From JAWKVD01 sp041398225 (GTDB taxonomy: Bacteria > Pseudomonadota > Alphaproteobacteria > Caulobacterales > Hyphomonadaceae): a DNA stretch of 64,000 bases. Positions 44,458 to 54,844 of this stretch are shown here, in pieces. Each line of letters starts with the position of its first letter. Positions within the stretch are counted from its first letter, which is position 1. The notes beneath the pieces are model-generated. The model was given only the letters and a program-made list of their open reading frames with translations, searched no databases and was not told the origin of the DNA. Made by a program: the position numbers and the translations under genes. The DNA is taken from positions 248,001-312,000 of the forward strand of contig JAWKVD010000003.1 in NCBI GenBank assembly GCA_041398225.1, written 5' to 3'.

Positions 44458-44475
44458 GGCGCCGTCCTCGCCGCG

Positions 44476-44799
44476 TCACCGCGCCGGTTTGTATTCCTCG
44501 CACCAGTAGCGCTGATTGTAGCTGTCCGCTTCCTGCATCAGCCGCGCGGCGGTTTCGCAGGCGTTCTGGTTGAACTTCGGCGTGTACTTCCGGCCCGCCA
44601 GAGAATCGAACGTCGCCAGCTGCACCGTCTCGTTGGGAACGCCCGCGCTCGACCGGTAAAGCCGCCACAGCGCCACGCCGTTATAGGCCGGCCGCCCGGC
44701 GTAGCGGTCGGGCGCCTCGGGCGTCTGCGCCAGCCCCGGCGCCGCGAGCGCGGCCCCCAGAACGGTCGCCAGCGCAACCATCATCAGGCTTCGAAACAT
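44476..44799 (-). CDS. Hypothetical small exported protein
   Basis: A 107-residue protein with a signal peptide (MVALATVLGAALAAPGLAQ, cleavage near AQ, residue ~26). The mature part is soluble with RYAGRPAYNGVALWRLYRS, NACETAARLMQEADSY and RYWCEEYKPA; two Cys could pair. Start ATG 44799 fits the signal peptide. It follows the SRAP-like gene 18 bases away on the same strand, probably one transcript. I do not recognise a family. Confidence 0.6.
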   Translation of the reverse strand: MFRSLMMVALATVLGAALAAPGLAQTPEAPDRYAGRPAYNGVALWRLYRSSAGVPNETVQLATFDSLAGRKYTPKFNQNACETAARLMQEADSYNQRYWCEEYKPAR

Positions 44800-44840
44800 G
44801 ATCGGGTCTCCCTTCCGATGCGGGCCGCTCCAGCTTCGCC

Positions 44841-45881
44841 TCAGGCGCCGAACCACGCGCGCAGGTTGGCCAGAATCTGTCCGCCCCCGGCGCCGATGAA
44901 GAACAACCCGACCGCCACGCCGAGATAAAGCCCCAGCACCAGGCTCGCCAGCATCGCCGCCAGCACCGCCGCAACGATCGCGAAGAACGGGATCAGAAAC
45001 ATCTGCCGCAGCAGCGCACCGCCAAGATTGGCGCGCATCGTCCCAGTCCCGGACCGGATCGACAGCAGCCAGCGCAGATGCAGCACGCGCCCCACGCCCA
45101 GGCCGACCTCGCCGCCGCGGTCGGCCGCTTCCTCCAGCGCATCGTCCATGCGCGGCGACAGCACGAACTCGCGCACCTCCCGGCCGCCAATGGTCAGATG
45201 GGTGCGCCGCACCTCGGCCATTCGCAGCATCCCGCCGCCCTCATAGACCACGCCCGACCCGATTGCGTTCAGCTCGCCGCGATAGATCACCCCGAACGGT
45301 CCGAAGACCACCAGCCCCAGAACCGGCGCGCCGGTCAGGCAGGCGATGACGAACCATCCCGTCGTGCGTTCGACGCCGCTCACCTCGCGCTTGGGGAAGA
45401 AGGCCGCCTCGATCTCGGCTTCAAGCGCGTGCTTCTTCTTGCGGTCGCGCACCGTGTAGTCGGTCACCAGCTCCTCGAAGGCGCGACAGTCCTTCTCCGC
45501 CGGTCCGCAGATGCTTTTGGGAAAGCCCATTTCCGCGCGGATGCGCGCCTTGGCGTCGTCGGTCAGCGCCGTGTACAGCTTCTGCTCGTCTGGCCTGAAG
45601 TTCAGCGGCTTCGAACGCTTGCTGGCCTGCCGGTAGAGGATGGTGCTGATATGGTCGAACGCGGCCTGCTGGCGCGCCGCCGCCTCGATCCGCGCCGCGC
45701 CTTCGCCCTCGATGGGGAAGGCCGCCTCGATCTCCGCCGGGCCGGGAATGTCCGACAGGGCGATCTCGCCGCTCTGGGCCGATGCGGGCGCCGTCGCCAG
45801 CACCGGGCAGGCGAGCAGGATCAGGACGATCGACATGCGAACGATCGTGCGATCGATGTCGCGAAGCAGCCTCCAGTTCAT
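44841..45881 (-). CDS. Hypothetical exported membrane protein
   Basis: A ~346-residue protein with a signal peptide (MSIVLILLACPVLATAPASAQ, about residues 16-36), then a soluble domain with paired Cys (ICGPAEKDCRAFEELV), a membrane segment (FVIACLTGAPVLGLVVFGPFG), a beta-rich middle (GVIYRGELNAIGSGVVYEGG) and two C-terminal hydrophobic helices (FFAIVAAVLAAMLASLVLG; LGVAVGLFFIGAGGG). I do not recognise the family. ATG 45881 was chosen. It is upstream of the small exported protein gene in the same direction, 41 bases away. Confidence 0.55.
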   Translation of the reverse strand: MNWRLLRDIDRTIVRMSIVLILLACPVLATAPASAQSGEIALSDIPGPAEIEAAFPIEGEGAARIEAAARQQAAFDHISTILYRQASKRSKPLNFRPDEQKLYTALTDDAKARIRAEMGFPKSICGPAEKDCRAFEELVTDYTVRDRKKKHALEAEIEAAFFPKREVSGVERTTGWFVIACLTGAPVLGLVVFGPFGVIYRGELNAIGSGVVYEGGGMLRMAEVRRTHLTIGGREVREFVLSPRMDDALEEAADRGGEVGLGVGRVLHLRWLLSIRSGTGTMRANLGGALLRQMFLIPFFAIVAAVLAAMLASLVLGLYLGVAVGLFFIGAGGGQILANLRAWFGA

Positions 45882-46082
45882 ATGGTTCGATCTCTCCCCA
45901 CGCGCCGTCCTCCCTCGGATAGAGGCGGCTTTCCGCTCCGGAATCAAGCGCTTTCGCCCACGCCGCCGGCTCACAACTCGCGCAGACGTCGCGCCGGATC
46001 GAATTGAACCTCTGCGCGGCTTGTGCGTCTATTCACCTGGATGCGGCGCGCCATGCGGCCGCGCAGGCGTAGAGGTGCGGAC

Positions 46083-46451
46083 ATGAAAACGAAGCTGGCG
46101 TCCCTGGGCTTGTCGATCGCCCTGGCTGCGGGCGCATGGGCCGCCATGCCCGACCTTGCTGGCGCGATAACCGGAACTGGCGGCGCGGCGTGGGCCGACC
46201 CTCCGGGCCATGGGTGTCCGCCGGGGCTCGCCAAGAAAGGGTGCGTGCCGCCCGGTCAGGCCAAGAAGTACGCCATCGGCCAACCGCTTGCGCGTGAATA
46301 TGGCTGCATCGACGACTGGCGACGATACGATCTGCGCGCCCCGCGCGACGGCTATTGTTACAGCCGGGTCGACAACGACATCGTTCTGATCGCGCGCGCC
46401 ACGCGCAATGTGGTCGAGCTGGTGAAGATCATCGAGATCCTCTCGCACTAG
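46083..46451 (+). CDS. Small exported RcnB-like protein
   Basis: A 122-residue protein with a signal peptide (LGLSIALAAGAWAA; cleavage about residue 25-30). The mature part starts with GHGCPPGLAKKGCVPPGQAKK, the 'PPGLAKK/PPGQAKK' motif found in RcnB-type exported proteins. It ends VARATRNVVELVKIIEILSH. RcnB affects Ni/Co handling; assignment here rests on motif resemblance only. Divergent from the exported membrane protein gene and convergent with the MarR-GNAT gene. Confidence 0.6.
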   Translation: MKTKLASLGLSIALAAGAWAAMPDLAGAITGTGGAAWADPPGHGCPPGLAKKGCVPPGQAKKYAIGQPLAREYGCIDDWRRYDLRAPRDGYCYSRVDNDIVLIARATRNVVELVKIIEILSH

Positions 46452-46483
46452 CGCCGATCAGGCCCTTCCAACAGCGGCCCGCG

Positions 46484-47437
46484 TCACAGAGGGTAGCGCA
46501 TCGCCACATCGGCGCGCGCATACTTGGCGCCGAAGCGCCGCATCACCTCCTCGCAGTGCACGAAGCCCATCTTCTCATAGAGCGGGATCGCCGCCGTGCA
46601 CTTGCGGTTGGTCAGCAGGTGCAGCTTCTCCACGCCCATCTGCCGCGCGCGCCGGATCAGCGCCACAAGCAGCAGCTCGCCGGCCTTTTCCCCGCGCCGC
46701 CTGGGCGACACCGCCATCTTGGTGAGTTCGAAATCGCCGTCTTCGCCCACCGGCTGCAAAGCCCCCGCGCCGATGACGTTTCCCTCCGCGTCCTTCACGA
46801 ACAGGATGTCGCCGCCGCGATCGATGATCTGTCCGCGCGGGTCCGACAGCACCGCCTCGTCGGACGCCTCCATGCTGAACGTCGAGCGGATCCACTCCGC
46901 GTTGAGGTCGTAGAAGTGATGCGCCAGCGCGTCGCTATAGCCGACGATCTCCAGCGGCCCGCCGCCCGGCGTTCGCTCCGTCAGCGGCGTTTCCGCAAGC
47001 CGGCTCTCCAGCGCGCCGACCATCTCCAGCGCGTCGCCTTCAAGCTCGCGACACAGGTTTTCGGCGGCGGCGGCGATGTCGCGCCAGGCGGTCCGCTTCA
47101 GCTGTTCGCTCAGCGCGCGGCCCTTGCCGGTCAGCGAGACGATCTTCTGTCGCTGGTCGGCGGGCGAGGGCTGCAGCTCCACGAAGCCCAGGCGCGTCAT
47201 CCCCGCCAGCGAGCGCGTCACGGCGGGTTGGGAGATCTCAAGCCGGGCGACGATCTCGCTCACCGTCATCGGCCCGGCGTTCAGCGCATACAGCACCGGC
47301 ATGTGCGCGGGCTGCATGTCGGGAAAGCCGTTGGCGGCGAGAATCTTCAGGGCGTCGGCCTGCATCCGTTCGGCCAGCCGCTTCATCCGCGAGCCCAGGA
47401 ACAGAAACCCGTTCTCGGCCAGGATATCCCGCGCCAT
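46484..47437 (-). CDS. MarR-type regulator fused to a GNAT acetyltransferase
   Basis: A 317-residue fusion. Residues ~10-145 form the MarR winged helix (MTVSEIVARLEISQPAVTRS, then LVELQPSPADQRQKIVSLT). Residues ~165-317 are a GNAT acetyltransferase with MAVSPRRRGEKAGELLLVALIR (acetyl-CoA P-loop R-R-x-G-x-A) and NRKCTAAIPLYEKMGFV. ATG 47437 was selected since GGAGG lies 5 bases ahead; the frame continues to 47449. Such fusions may acetylate a small molecule and sense it. The palindrome CGTTATATAACG at 47455 suggests autoregulation. Confidence 0.85.
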   Translation of the reverse strand: MARDILAENGFLFLGSRMKRLAERMQADALKILAANGFPDMQPAHMPVLYALNAGPMTVSEIVARLEISQPAVTRSLAGMTRLGFVELQPSPADQRQKIVSLTGKGRALSEQLKRTAWRDIAAAAENLCRELEGDALEMVGALESRLAETPLTERTPGGGPLEIVGYSDALAHHFYDLNAEWIRSTFSMEASDEAVLSDPRGQIIDRGGDILFVKDAEGNVIGAGALQPVGEDGDFELTKMAVSPRRRGEKAGELLLVALIRRARQMGVEKLHLLTNRKCTAAIPLYEKMGFVHCEEVMRRFGAKYARADVAMRYPL

Positions 47438-47454
47438 TTCCGCCTCCATAACAC

Positions 47455-47466
47455 GTTATATAACGC
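47455..47466. promoter_or_regulatory. Palindromic operator candidate for MarR-GNAT
   Basis: CGTTATATAACG is a perfect 12-base palindrome 18 bases upstream of the regulator's start codon, within an AT-rich stretch. MarR proteins commonly bind palindromes like this at their own promoter. The flanks (AACA, CACT) also give a partial match. Confidence 0.5.
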
Positions 47467-47524
47467 ACTATGTATCTTCCCCCGCCCACCGGCAAGGGGC
47501 GTTTTCCCTGGCCCCGTCCACCGC

Positions 47525-47606
47525 TGTCATCCCGGGCGAGCGCAGCGAAGACCTAGGACTCATTCCTCAACGCTGGCCGACTTTTGGAAGCGTCTCTGCG
47601 AGACGC
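47525..47606. repeat. REP-like composite element, copy A
   Basis: TGTCATCCCGGGC, an imperfect palindromic middle, then ATTCCTCAACGCTGGCCGA and CTTTTGGAA, followed directly by the hairpin GCGTCTCTGCGAGACGC (7-base arms, loop TGC). Copy B at 47630 has the same order, so the unit is a composite of a palindromic module, a fixed middle and a variable hairpin. It does not encode a protein. Confidence 0.6.
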
Positions 47607-47629
47607 TTTCCATCGCGGTTACCCACACT

Positions 47630-47718
47630 TGTCATCCCGGCCAAGCCGCGCAGCGGCGCGAGCCGGGACCCATTCCTCAGCGCTGGCCGACTTTTGGAAA
47701 GCGTGGCTTCAGCCACGC
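47630..47718. repeat. REP-like composite element, copy B
   Basis: TGTCATCCCGGCC with an AAGCCGCGCAGCGGCGCG middle, CCGGGACC, ATTCCTCAGCGCTGGCCGA and CTTTTGGAAA, and then a hairpin GCGTGGCTTCAGCCACGC (8-base arms, loop TC). The ATTCCTCA..GGAA block differs from copy A at one position in ~28. The hairpin differs in sequence but not in form. Confidence 0.6.
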
Positions 47719-48444
47719 GTCCCCAGCGAAGGCTGGGGTCCAGTCACTAAAGCCAAGAAGGCGACGGCGCCTTTCCTCCACCGCCTCTGGCGGGGGAGGT
47801 GGCTCGCAAGCCCGAAGGGCGAAGCGAGACGGAGGGGGTGGCCGCAAACTTATCCGACCCACTTTTCCGTCACGCATATTTCTCCTCGCGTCTGACGCGG
47901 GGAGGGTTCGAGAGCTCCGAACTTCTTGAATGTCAGGCGCCGGCCGGCGTGTTGAGACCAGGTCCGCGAAGCGCGCGCAGCGTGGACAAGACGCTTCGCC
48001 TGACCAACGCCCGGGGTGACCTCCCCGGGAAGCTCGCGGAAACCGGCTCATGCAAACGGGCTCCGGGGTGTCGAAACCGGGGTTCCAGGTCTCGCGGAGA
48101 GATCTGCACGCGGGTCCGGGATGCGGAAATGGGTCCAAATGCTGGACGTGGGCCGTGTGATCTCAGACGATCGAGACGCAACCGGTGTTCCCCAGCCAAA
48201 CCCGCCAGCCGCACCGGATCTCAAACCGGCCGCGGGGCGCGTGACGATCGCGTCTTACGCCAGCTCACCTCCCACAAGGAGCGGCTGGCAACTTACCCGG
48301 CGCGGCCCCACGCGCCCCGGCCTCCCTGTTTCGAAACAGACGGGAGGAAACCGCAACATCCCGGATGGCGACAAGCCAGTCCGAACGCAAACCATGCGAG
48401 CGGCGAGTTGAGACCCTTCAACCGATCCCGGCGCGGCCGCCTTC
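47719..48444. other. Repeat-rich non-coding region
   Basis: About 730 bases without a supported gene. It holds a CGTCCCCAGCGAAGGCTGGGG palindrome-type motif (47718-47738), a purine-rich GGGGGAGGTGG tract at ~47795, and GC-rich blocks such as CGGGGTGACCTCCCCGG at ~48012. Open frames over it (e.g. 47799-49142 +) are Arg/Gly/Pro-rich and unlike proteins. Confidence 0.55.
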
Positions 48445-48926
48445 TCACTGCAGCGGCGCGGTCGCCGTCGGCCCCATGCCGGATTCTGATACACCACGGA
48501 GGAGGTGGCGGCGGAGGCGTAATGCGGCGCGCCGCCCGGCACGATGAAGAAGTCGCCGGCCTTGTAGAGCGGCGCGCTGGCGAGATCGATCGTCTCGCCC
48601 ATGCCGTAATACACCTCGCCCTCAAGCACCGTCATCATGCGCGTGTCGGGGTGCGTGTGCGGCGGCATGATCCCGCCTTTCTCGATGGTCACGCGGATCG
48701 TGTAGAGCTCGGGCTGGCCCAGCTTGCCGGACAGAACGCTCGCCGAAACGCCGCTTGCGAATCCGATCGGCCCGTAGGTCTGGTTCGCGGTCCAGTCCGT
48801 CCCTGCGGGCGCGTGCGCGCACGCGGCGAGGGCGGCGACAAGGGCGAACGAAACGGCGCGGGCGCTTTCGCGAGAGGAGAGGATAGTGGAACGAAGGCCC
48901 GGCTCGCAATCACGGCGAGCGCTCAC
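48445..48926 (-). pseudogene. Cupin-domain lipoprotein gene with a 3' frameshift
   Basis: Starts at GTG 48926. A lipobox-type signal (VAALAAC, Cys ~36) is followed by a cupin: PPHTHPDTRMMTVLEGEVYYGMG (residues ~88-110, His ligands and Glu) and AGDFFIVPGGAPHYASA (~123-139, second His). After residue ~147 (VVYQ) the sense frame changes: the expected end is SGMGPTATAPLQ then stop at 48445-48447, in the -1 frame, whereas the sequence as given reads on to 48255 in Arg-rich nonsense. A 1-base deletion near 48490 explains it. Either a real mutation or a sequencing error. Confidence 0.65.
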
Positions 48927-49125
48927 CAGTGCGGCGGCGGCGGCTCGTCGCCGGGGCGCGAGGCGGCGTCGCTGCGGCGGCGTGCTCGCGCAGGGCCTCG
49001 ACCTCGCGGGTCAGCCGGTCGATCACCTTCCACTGCGCGGTCAATGTCGCGTTCAGCTCCTCGATCACTTCGTCCTGGTGCGCGATGCGCATTTCAAGGG
49101 CGTCGAGGCGGCTGGGATCGAGAGA
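48923..49125 (-). pseudogene. slyX: SlyX family gene with a 3' frameshift
   Basis: A SlyX coiled-coil is clear: SLDPSRLDALEMRIAHQDEV and IEELNATLTAQWKVIDRLTREV. The expected C-terminus, DEPPPPHW, is in the -1 frame and ends at TGA 48923-48925, which overlaps the cupin GTG as GTGA. In the sequence given, the frame instead ends TSRRRRTGERSP at 48910. A 1-base deletion around 48970-48990 would restore it. No ATG starts the conserved part except 49092, inside it, so the start is unresolved. Confidence 0.65.
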
Positions 49126-49250
49126 AGGTGTCGTGCGGCTAAGCGTGTGATGGCGCGTCGGCGCGAAGCAAGCGGGGCATGAATCCTTGCGGTCCAGCTT
49201 CTCGGTGAGGTTCGATCTCGCCGCCGCCTTGATGAACAAGCGCCCGCGCT

Positions 49251-49349
49251 TCACGCAGCGTTTCTCCGAGAAACCGCCACGCCGCTTGCTCTCACTGTTT
49301 CGAGTCTGGGGGCGTCGAAGGGCGTTTTCAAAGTCATGCTTGGCGACAT
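49251..49349 (-). CDS. Possible 32-residue peptide with strong ribosome binding site
   Basis: ATG 49349 is preceded by GGAGG at a 5-base spacing, which is stronger than most genes here. It encodes MSPSMTLKTPFDAPRLETVR and 12 more residues, ending before the slyX-like region. No family is recognised. It may be a leader peptide, or the true start of the slyX frame if a further frameshift lies between. Low confidence as an expressed gene. Confidence 0.3.
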   Translation of the reverse strand: MSPSMTLKTPFDAPRLETVRASGVAVSRRNAA

Positions 49350-49859
49350 GGGAGCCTCCCTTGGTTTCTGGGGGTGCGAATAGCGGGGATGAGCGGGAAA
49401 AGAAGGCGTAGTCGCAGCATCCATCGACGCGGCCAAATGCACAAAGACTTATTGGTTGCTTGGTTGCGCGATGGCCAATTGTGTTTCGCAAAAGCGCTAG
49501 AATATCCCGAAGGCGCTCAATTGGTCGCATAACGCATCATCAGAAGTTGCCAGAACTGAAACGGGTCCCAGCAACTGAGACAGAACCCCGTTTGAGGTAA
49601 AAGGTTCGCATCGAGATTTTTCGGATCGCGCATACTTGTCGAATTCATAAACAGATCTGAACCGGATAACGCGAACAATTAGACGCTATCCTTCCTATCG
49701 ACTTTGATCTCTCGACGTTAATGCCAAAAGTTCCTTTCGAAGGACGAGTGGAGTATTTGCGGAGCCTTGGAAGCGCGACAGTTTGGGATCAGCGCTTGCG
49801 TTCGCATTACCACAAGTCCGCTATCCGCCAATCGCCGTAGTTGATCGATATGTGGCGGT
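49350..49859. other. Non-coding region, start of AT-richer block
   Basis: No supported gene. The composition becomes visibly AT-richer from ~49440. Small open frames on both strands (e.g. 49718-49939 minus) lack a ribosome binding site or recognisable fold. Confidence 0.45.
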
Positions 49860-50493
49860 TCAATATTCCGCCTCGAACGAAGGAGTTTCGTATATAATCG
49901 CATCAGGAAACACATGGAGCTCGCCAAACTGCATAACAAGATCTTTGAGGAGTTTGGTTTCTGCCTCTGCAGACGGTCTAGTTAGCGACCGGAACATTGG
50001 AAAAAGAATTGTGTACCTCCAACGCTGCAATAGTTCAAACGTGGACAGCCAGTGAATCGTCGGCATGTACCAGGTGGGTCGAGTACCACATATTCGAAGC
50101 GTCCCGGAAATTCTCGGCCAGTCGCGAATTGATATCGGCGACAAGACTTGGTTCGTTCGGTCCAGCGGTCTGGGAAAATGAGAGCGCAATCTTTCCGCCC
50201 GCAGAAAGCGGGGACCTTTGAGCAGGCAGGTCGATCTAGAACTGATTAAATGCGCTATCAGAGTGTTCTTCGCTGCTGTCGCAGATCGCCATTCTGAAAA
50301 GAGGAATGAACGGCTTTCCCCGATCGGACGCATGCTCGTTCCATATTCGCCAAGGCTCTCCGGGCGACAATCGAAGAATATCAAATGGCGAAAGGCCGTT
50401 GCATTTGCGGACATAGTCGAGGGCCCTTCGGCTATCGTTTTGGCTCATCGCAGAATGGCTTGGGTTCTCTTCATCCCAAGAGGTCATGCGCAT
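49860..50493 (-). pseudogene. Relic of an unrecognised gene with nonsense and frameshift
   Basis: From ATG 50493 the frame reads MRMTSWDEENPSHSAMSQND and on to a TAG at 50236. The same frame stays protein-like past it (IDLPAQRSPLSAGGKIALSF and on), and then another frame takes over near 50040, ending SPSFEAEY-type sequence at 49860 with PSAEAETKLLKDLVMQFGEL. The joint reading suggests one ~200-residue gene broken by a stop and a frameshift. Base composition is lower in G+C than neighbours. The family was not recognised. Confidence 0.35.
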
Positions 50494-50505
50494 ATTTTCA
50501 ATTCA

Positions 50506-50800
50506 TTATAACTTTCGCGTGGCAACAAGAAGCATGGTGCCCGTTAAAATAAGCGAAATAATCAGAATGATGTAGAATGTCAGAATGCGATTTCCTGCCG
50601 TGCGACTTGTTTTTTAACCAAATGCGACCAACTTCATCGCGCTGATTTAGAAATGTTGGATCGTCTTTGCAGCGGGAATAGCGCCAACTGTTTCGACCAA
50701 TCCAGCGTAGGTCACTTCTTTAAACAATTCCTTTCGATCTGTTCGCAGAGGTCGCCCCGCGTAACGTCTTGTGATACACAAAGACGTCAATAATACAGAT
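50506..50800 (-). pseudogene. Relic of a small membrane protein gene
   Basis: On the minus strand a frame with RRYAGRPLRTDRKELFKEV, then stops, then AGNRILTFYIILIISLILTG and LLVATRKL before TAA ending at 50506. The hydrophobic part is a good membrane helix. Two in-frame stops make it unreadable as one gene. It ends 13 bases before the relic at 50493, so both may have been an operon. Low confidence. Confidence 0.3.
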
Positions 50801-51113
50801 TGCAGATAAGATCAGGCCCGCAGCGTGAAATAAATGCTGTTAGAGGAAGCGACAGGCACGCGATCTGGTCTTTGGGTCATCTAAGTTTGGTTCAAGACGA
50901 TGCTAGTGCCAGGACCGCTCCGGCGAGTCAATCCTGAGGTTCTCATCTTCAGGACAGTTCTGCAAAGTGCATTGGGACTCAACGGCTTTGTTCACTGCCA
51001 TAAAGCGTTCATCACCTCATCATCCCATGGGTACGGAACGACGCTCACCATGAAGAGATCCATATCATCGTTCCGGCTAATGTCTCGTCGCGGCGGTGCG
51101 CAAATGAGCGTGG
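50801..51113. other. Non-coding region between relics and thiC
   Basis: About 310 bases of mixed composition. No gene or clear terminator seen downstream of thiC. Confidence 0.4.
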
Positions 51114-53032
<1,919 letters not shown>

Positions 53033-53036
<4 letters not shown>

Positions 53037-53680
53037 CTCGTGTGATCCTCGATCGGGTAGGGCAGATTCAACGTGGTCTTGATGAGTTGCGTGAGTTCAA
53101 GCGGGCGATCGACGCCTTCGAGGGTGAAATCACGGCGCGTGTTCCGGTCGTATCGCCAGGGCGGCCACCTTCTTGACCAGTGCACAAGATACGAGTCCCG
53201 CAATCGAACCGATCCCCTTGATCGCTGTCCCTGCGCTTTGAGGCATGAAATATGGAGACGTTCATTGTCAGGATCGGGCGTGCGGTCCAGAGACTGCGTG
53301 TCCGGAAACGGAAAACCTGTGTGGTGGATGACCCGCTTGTTCGTCAGGGCGTAGGTCTCGAACGCGGGGCCCGCCATGTTTCGTAAAAGGCGAAACACCT
53401 GCCAGGCCCATAGCGGAAGCACGACCATCGCCCCGAACGTCACATCCGCCCACGAGGTGCGGGACGCGGCCGTCCCAAGCAGGTAGAGCGCGACAATCGC
53501 CGGGTACAACATGAACAGCAGCGCCGACTGGGCGACGATGTGGCCGGTAAAGCGGAGGCCGCGGCCCCTGTGCGCCCATACCACGGTTTCGTTGGGCCAG
53601 ATTCCCTCTGCAATGGCGCGCGGCAAGGCGACCTCGGGCGAATGAGGCGGCGGCGCGGACACGGCCTGGAGATCGGTCAA
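53033..53680 (-). CDS. Membrane protein with bacterial PH-like domain, in TPP-riboswitch operon
   Basis: A ~215-residue protein with two membrane helices (ALLFMLYPAIVALYLLGTAA and FGAMVVLPLWAWQVFRLLRN, ~residues 50-105) and a cytoplasmic tail with YALTNKRVIHHTGF, the strand pattern of bacterial PH domains, and FTLEGVDRPLELTQLIK at the end. Its stop overlaps thiC's ATG. It lies 9 bases below a TPP riboswitch. Start is TTG 53680, as no ATG is near; GTG 53662 is possible. Function is unknown; placement suggests thiamine uptake or precursor handling. Confidence 0.72.
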
Positions 53681-53688
53681 TTTGCGTA

Positions 53689-53833
53689 CCCGTTCCTACG
53701 CCGGTGCGAACCGGACAGGTTCAAAGGGTGCTCCGGCGGCCAGGCGCCTCGTCCTTCGACTGGCCGTTTCGCGGCTGCTCGGGATGAGGCCATGGGGACC
53801 GAATCTCAGCGAACCTCCGTTCGCGCCCCTCGG
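53689..53833 (-). ncRNA. TPP riboswitch (THI element)
   Basis: Minus strand order: GGGGCGCGAACGGAGG, CGCTGAGATTCGG, a variable middle, then ACCCTTTGAACCTGTCCGG, GCACCGGCGTAGGAA. The CTGAGA and CCTTTGAACCTG..CGG..GCACCGGCGTAGGAA cores match the thiamin pyrophosphate aptamer. The aptamer 3' end is ~9 bases from the TTG at 53680, so it most likely sequesters the ribosome binding site on binding TPP. It lies upstream of the membrane protein-thiC operon. Confidence 0.9.
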
Positions 53834-53928
53834 ATTTGCGCAGGCTAGGGCAAAACGGCGCGATGGAAAAGGGAGCGCACATGATGCGGCGGGAGACCTA
53901 AGAAATCCCGCGCGAAGGCGACGGGCTG

Positions 53929-54276
53929 TTACAGCACGTCTTCCACGCTCTCGATCGGGCGGGCGATCACCGCGCCCTTGGGCGTGATGATCACCGGGCG
54001 CTCGATCAGGCGCGAATTGTCGGCCATGGCGGCGAGGATCGCATCTTCGTCAGCGCCGGAGGTCAGTCCCAGGTCTTTCGCCTGGGGCTCCTTCGCGCGC
54101 AGAAGCTGCGAGGGCTTCATCTTGAGCTTTTTGAGCACGGCCTTGATCTCGTCCGCCGACGGCTTCTCTTCGAGATAGAGATAGATCTCCGGCTCGACGC
54201 CTTTCTCCTTCAACAGCGCCAGCGTCTTGCGCGACGTGCTGCAGGACGGGTTGTGCCAGATCGTGACCTTGGCCAT
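53929..54276 (-). CDS. arsC: Arsenate reductase, ArsC (glutaredoxin-dependent) family
   Basis: A 115-residue thioredoxin-fold protein starting MAKVTIWHNPSCSTSRKTL with the catalytic Cys in NPSCSTSR. LYLEEKPSADEIKAVLKKL, QLLRAKEPQAKDLG and ERPVIITPKGAVIARP complete the family pattern, including two Arg positions. The family reduces arsenate to arsenite, though many members have other roles. No ars operon is adjacent. GAGGGAG precedes ATG at suitable spacing. Confidence 0.88.
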   Translation of the reverse strand: MAKVTIWHNPSCSTSRKTLALLKEKGVEPEIYLYLEEKPSADEIKAVLKKLKMKPSQLLRAKEPQAKDLGLTSGADEDAILAAMADNSRLIERPVIITPKGAVIARPIESVEDVL

Positions 54277-54394
54277 GGCGAGGGCTCCCTGAAGTGATGC
54301 GCCGGGCGTTGTTGCGTGTCCCGCTGCATAAGCGATTCAGCGCGAATGGCCAGCCGCGCGCCCGTTGTGCGCAAACGATGGCGTCAGCCCCGCC

Positions 54395-54826
54395 TCAGCC
54401 CGCCATCAGCCCGCCGGCGCTCGAAGACCCAAGAAGTCCGCCCGCGACAAGAAACAGGCCCAGCGCCAGCGCGATGACGTTCGACATCGCATAGATGCGG
54501 ATATTGGCCTCGCTGGCGAAGTCGAGCAGATGCCCGATCGCTAGAATGGCCAAGCCTTCGATCGCCCACCACAGCGCGACCAGCGTCACCAGCGCGGCGA
54601 GCGGCGAGGAGAAATCGACATGCGCCACCAGAAGCCCGCCGCCGGCAAACCCGGTGACGGCGCCGGTGGCGTGAAGCGCGGCCGGCGACGATTTCAGCGA
54701 GGTCAGAAGCGTGCGGGCATGCTCGGTCCGCACCAGCAGGCTGGAGGCGGCCAGCAGGAACAGCCCGATGAACAGCGCCAGCCGCAGGGTGAGCGGGTTC
54801 TCGACGGTGAAGACGGACGCGATCAT
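54395..54826 (-). CDS. Hypothetical four-helix membrane protein
   Basis: A 143-residue protein with four hydrophobic helices: LRLALFIGLFLLAASSLLV, ATGAVTGFAGGGLLV, LAALVTLVALWWAIEGLAIL and NVIALALGLFLVAGGLLG. It has no recognised signature. It starts 18 bases downstream of the heme lipoprotein gene, so the pair is probably co-transcribed and may form one complex. Family not recognised. Confidence 0.6.
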   Translation of the reverse strand: MIASVFTVENPLTLRLALFIGLFLLAASSLLVRTEHARTLLTSLKSSPAALHATGAVTGFAGGGLLVAHVDFSSPLAALVTLVALWWAIEGLAILAIGHLLDFASEANIRIYAMSNVIALALGLFLVAGGLLGSSSAGGLMAG

Positions 54827-54844
54827 GCCGGGCGCCGCGAAGGG

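Noticed and set aside
47525..47718. Possible CRISPR-like repeats
   Set aside because: Only two copies, with variable palindromic content and no regular spacers; better explained as REP-type elements.
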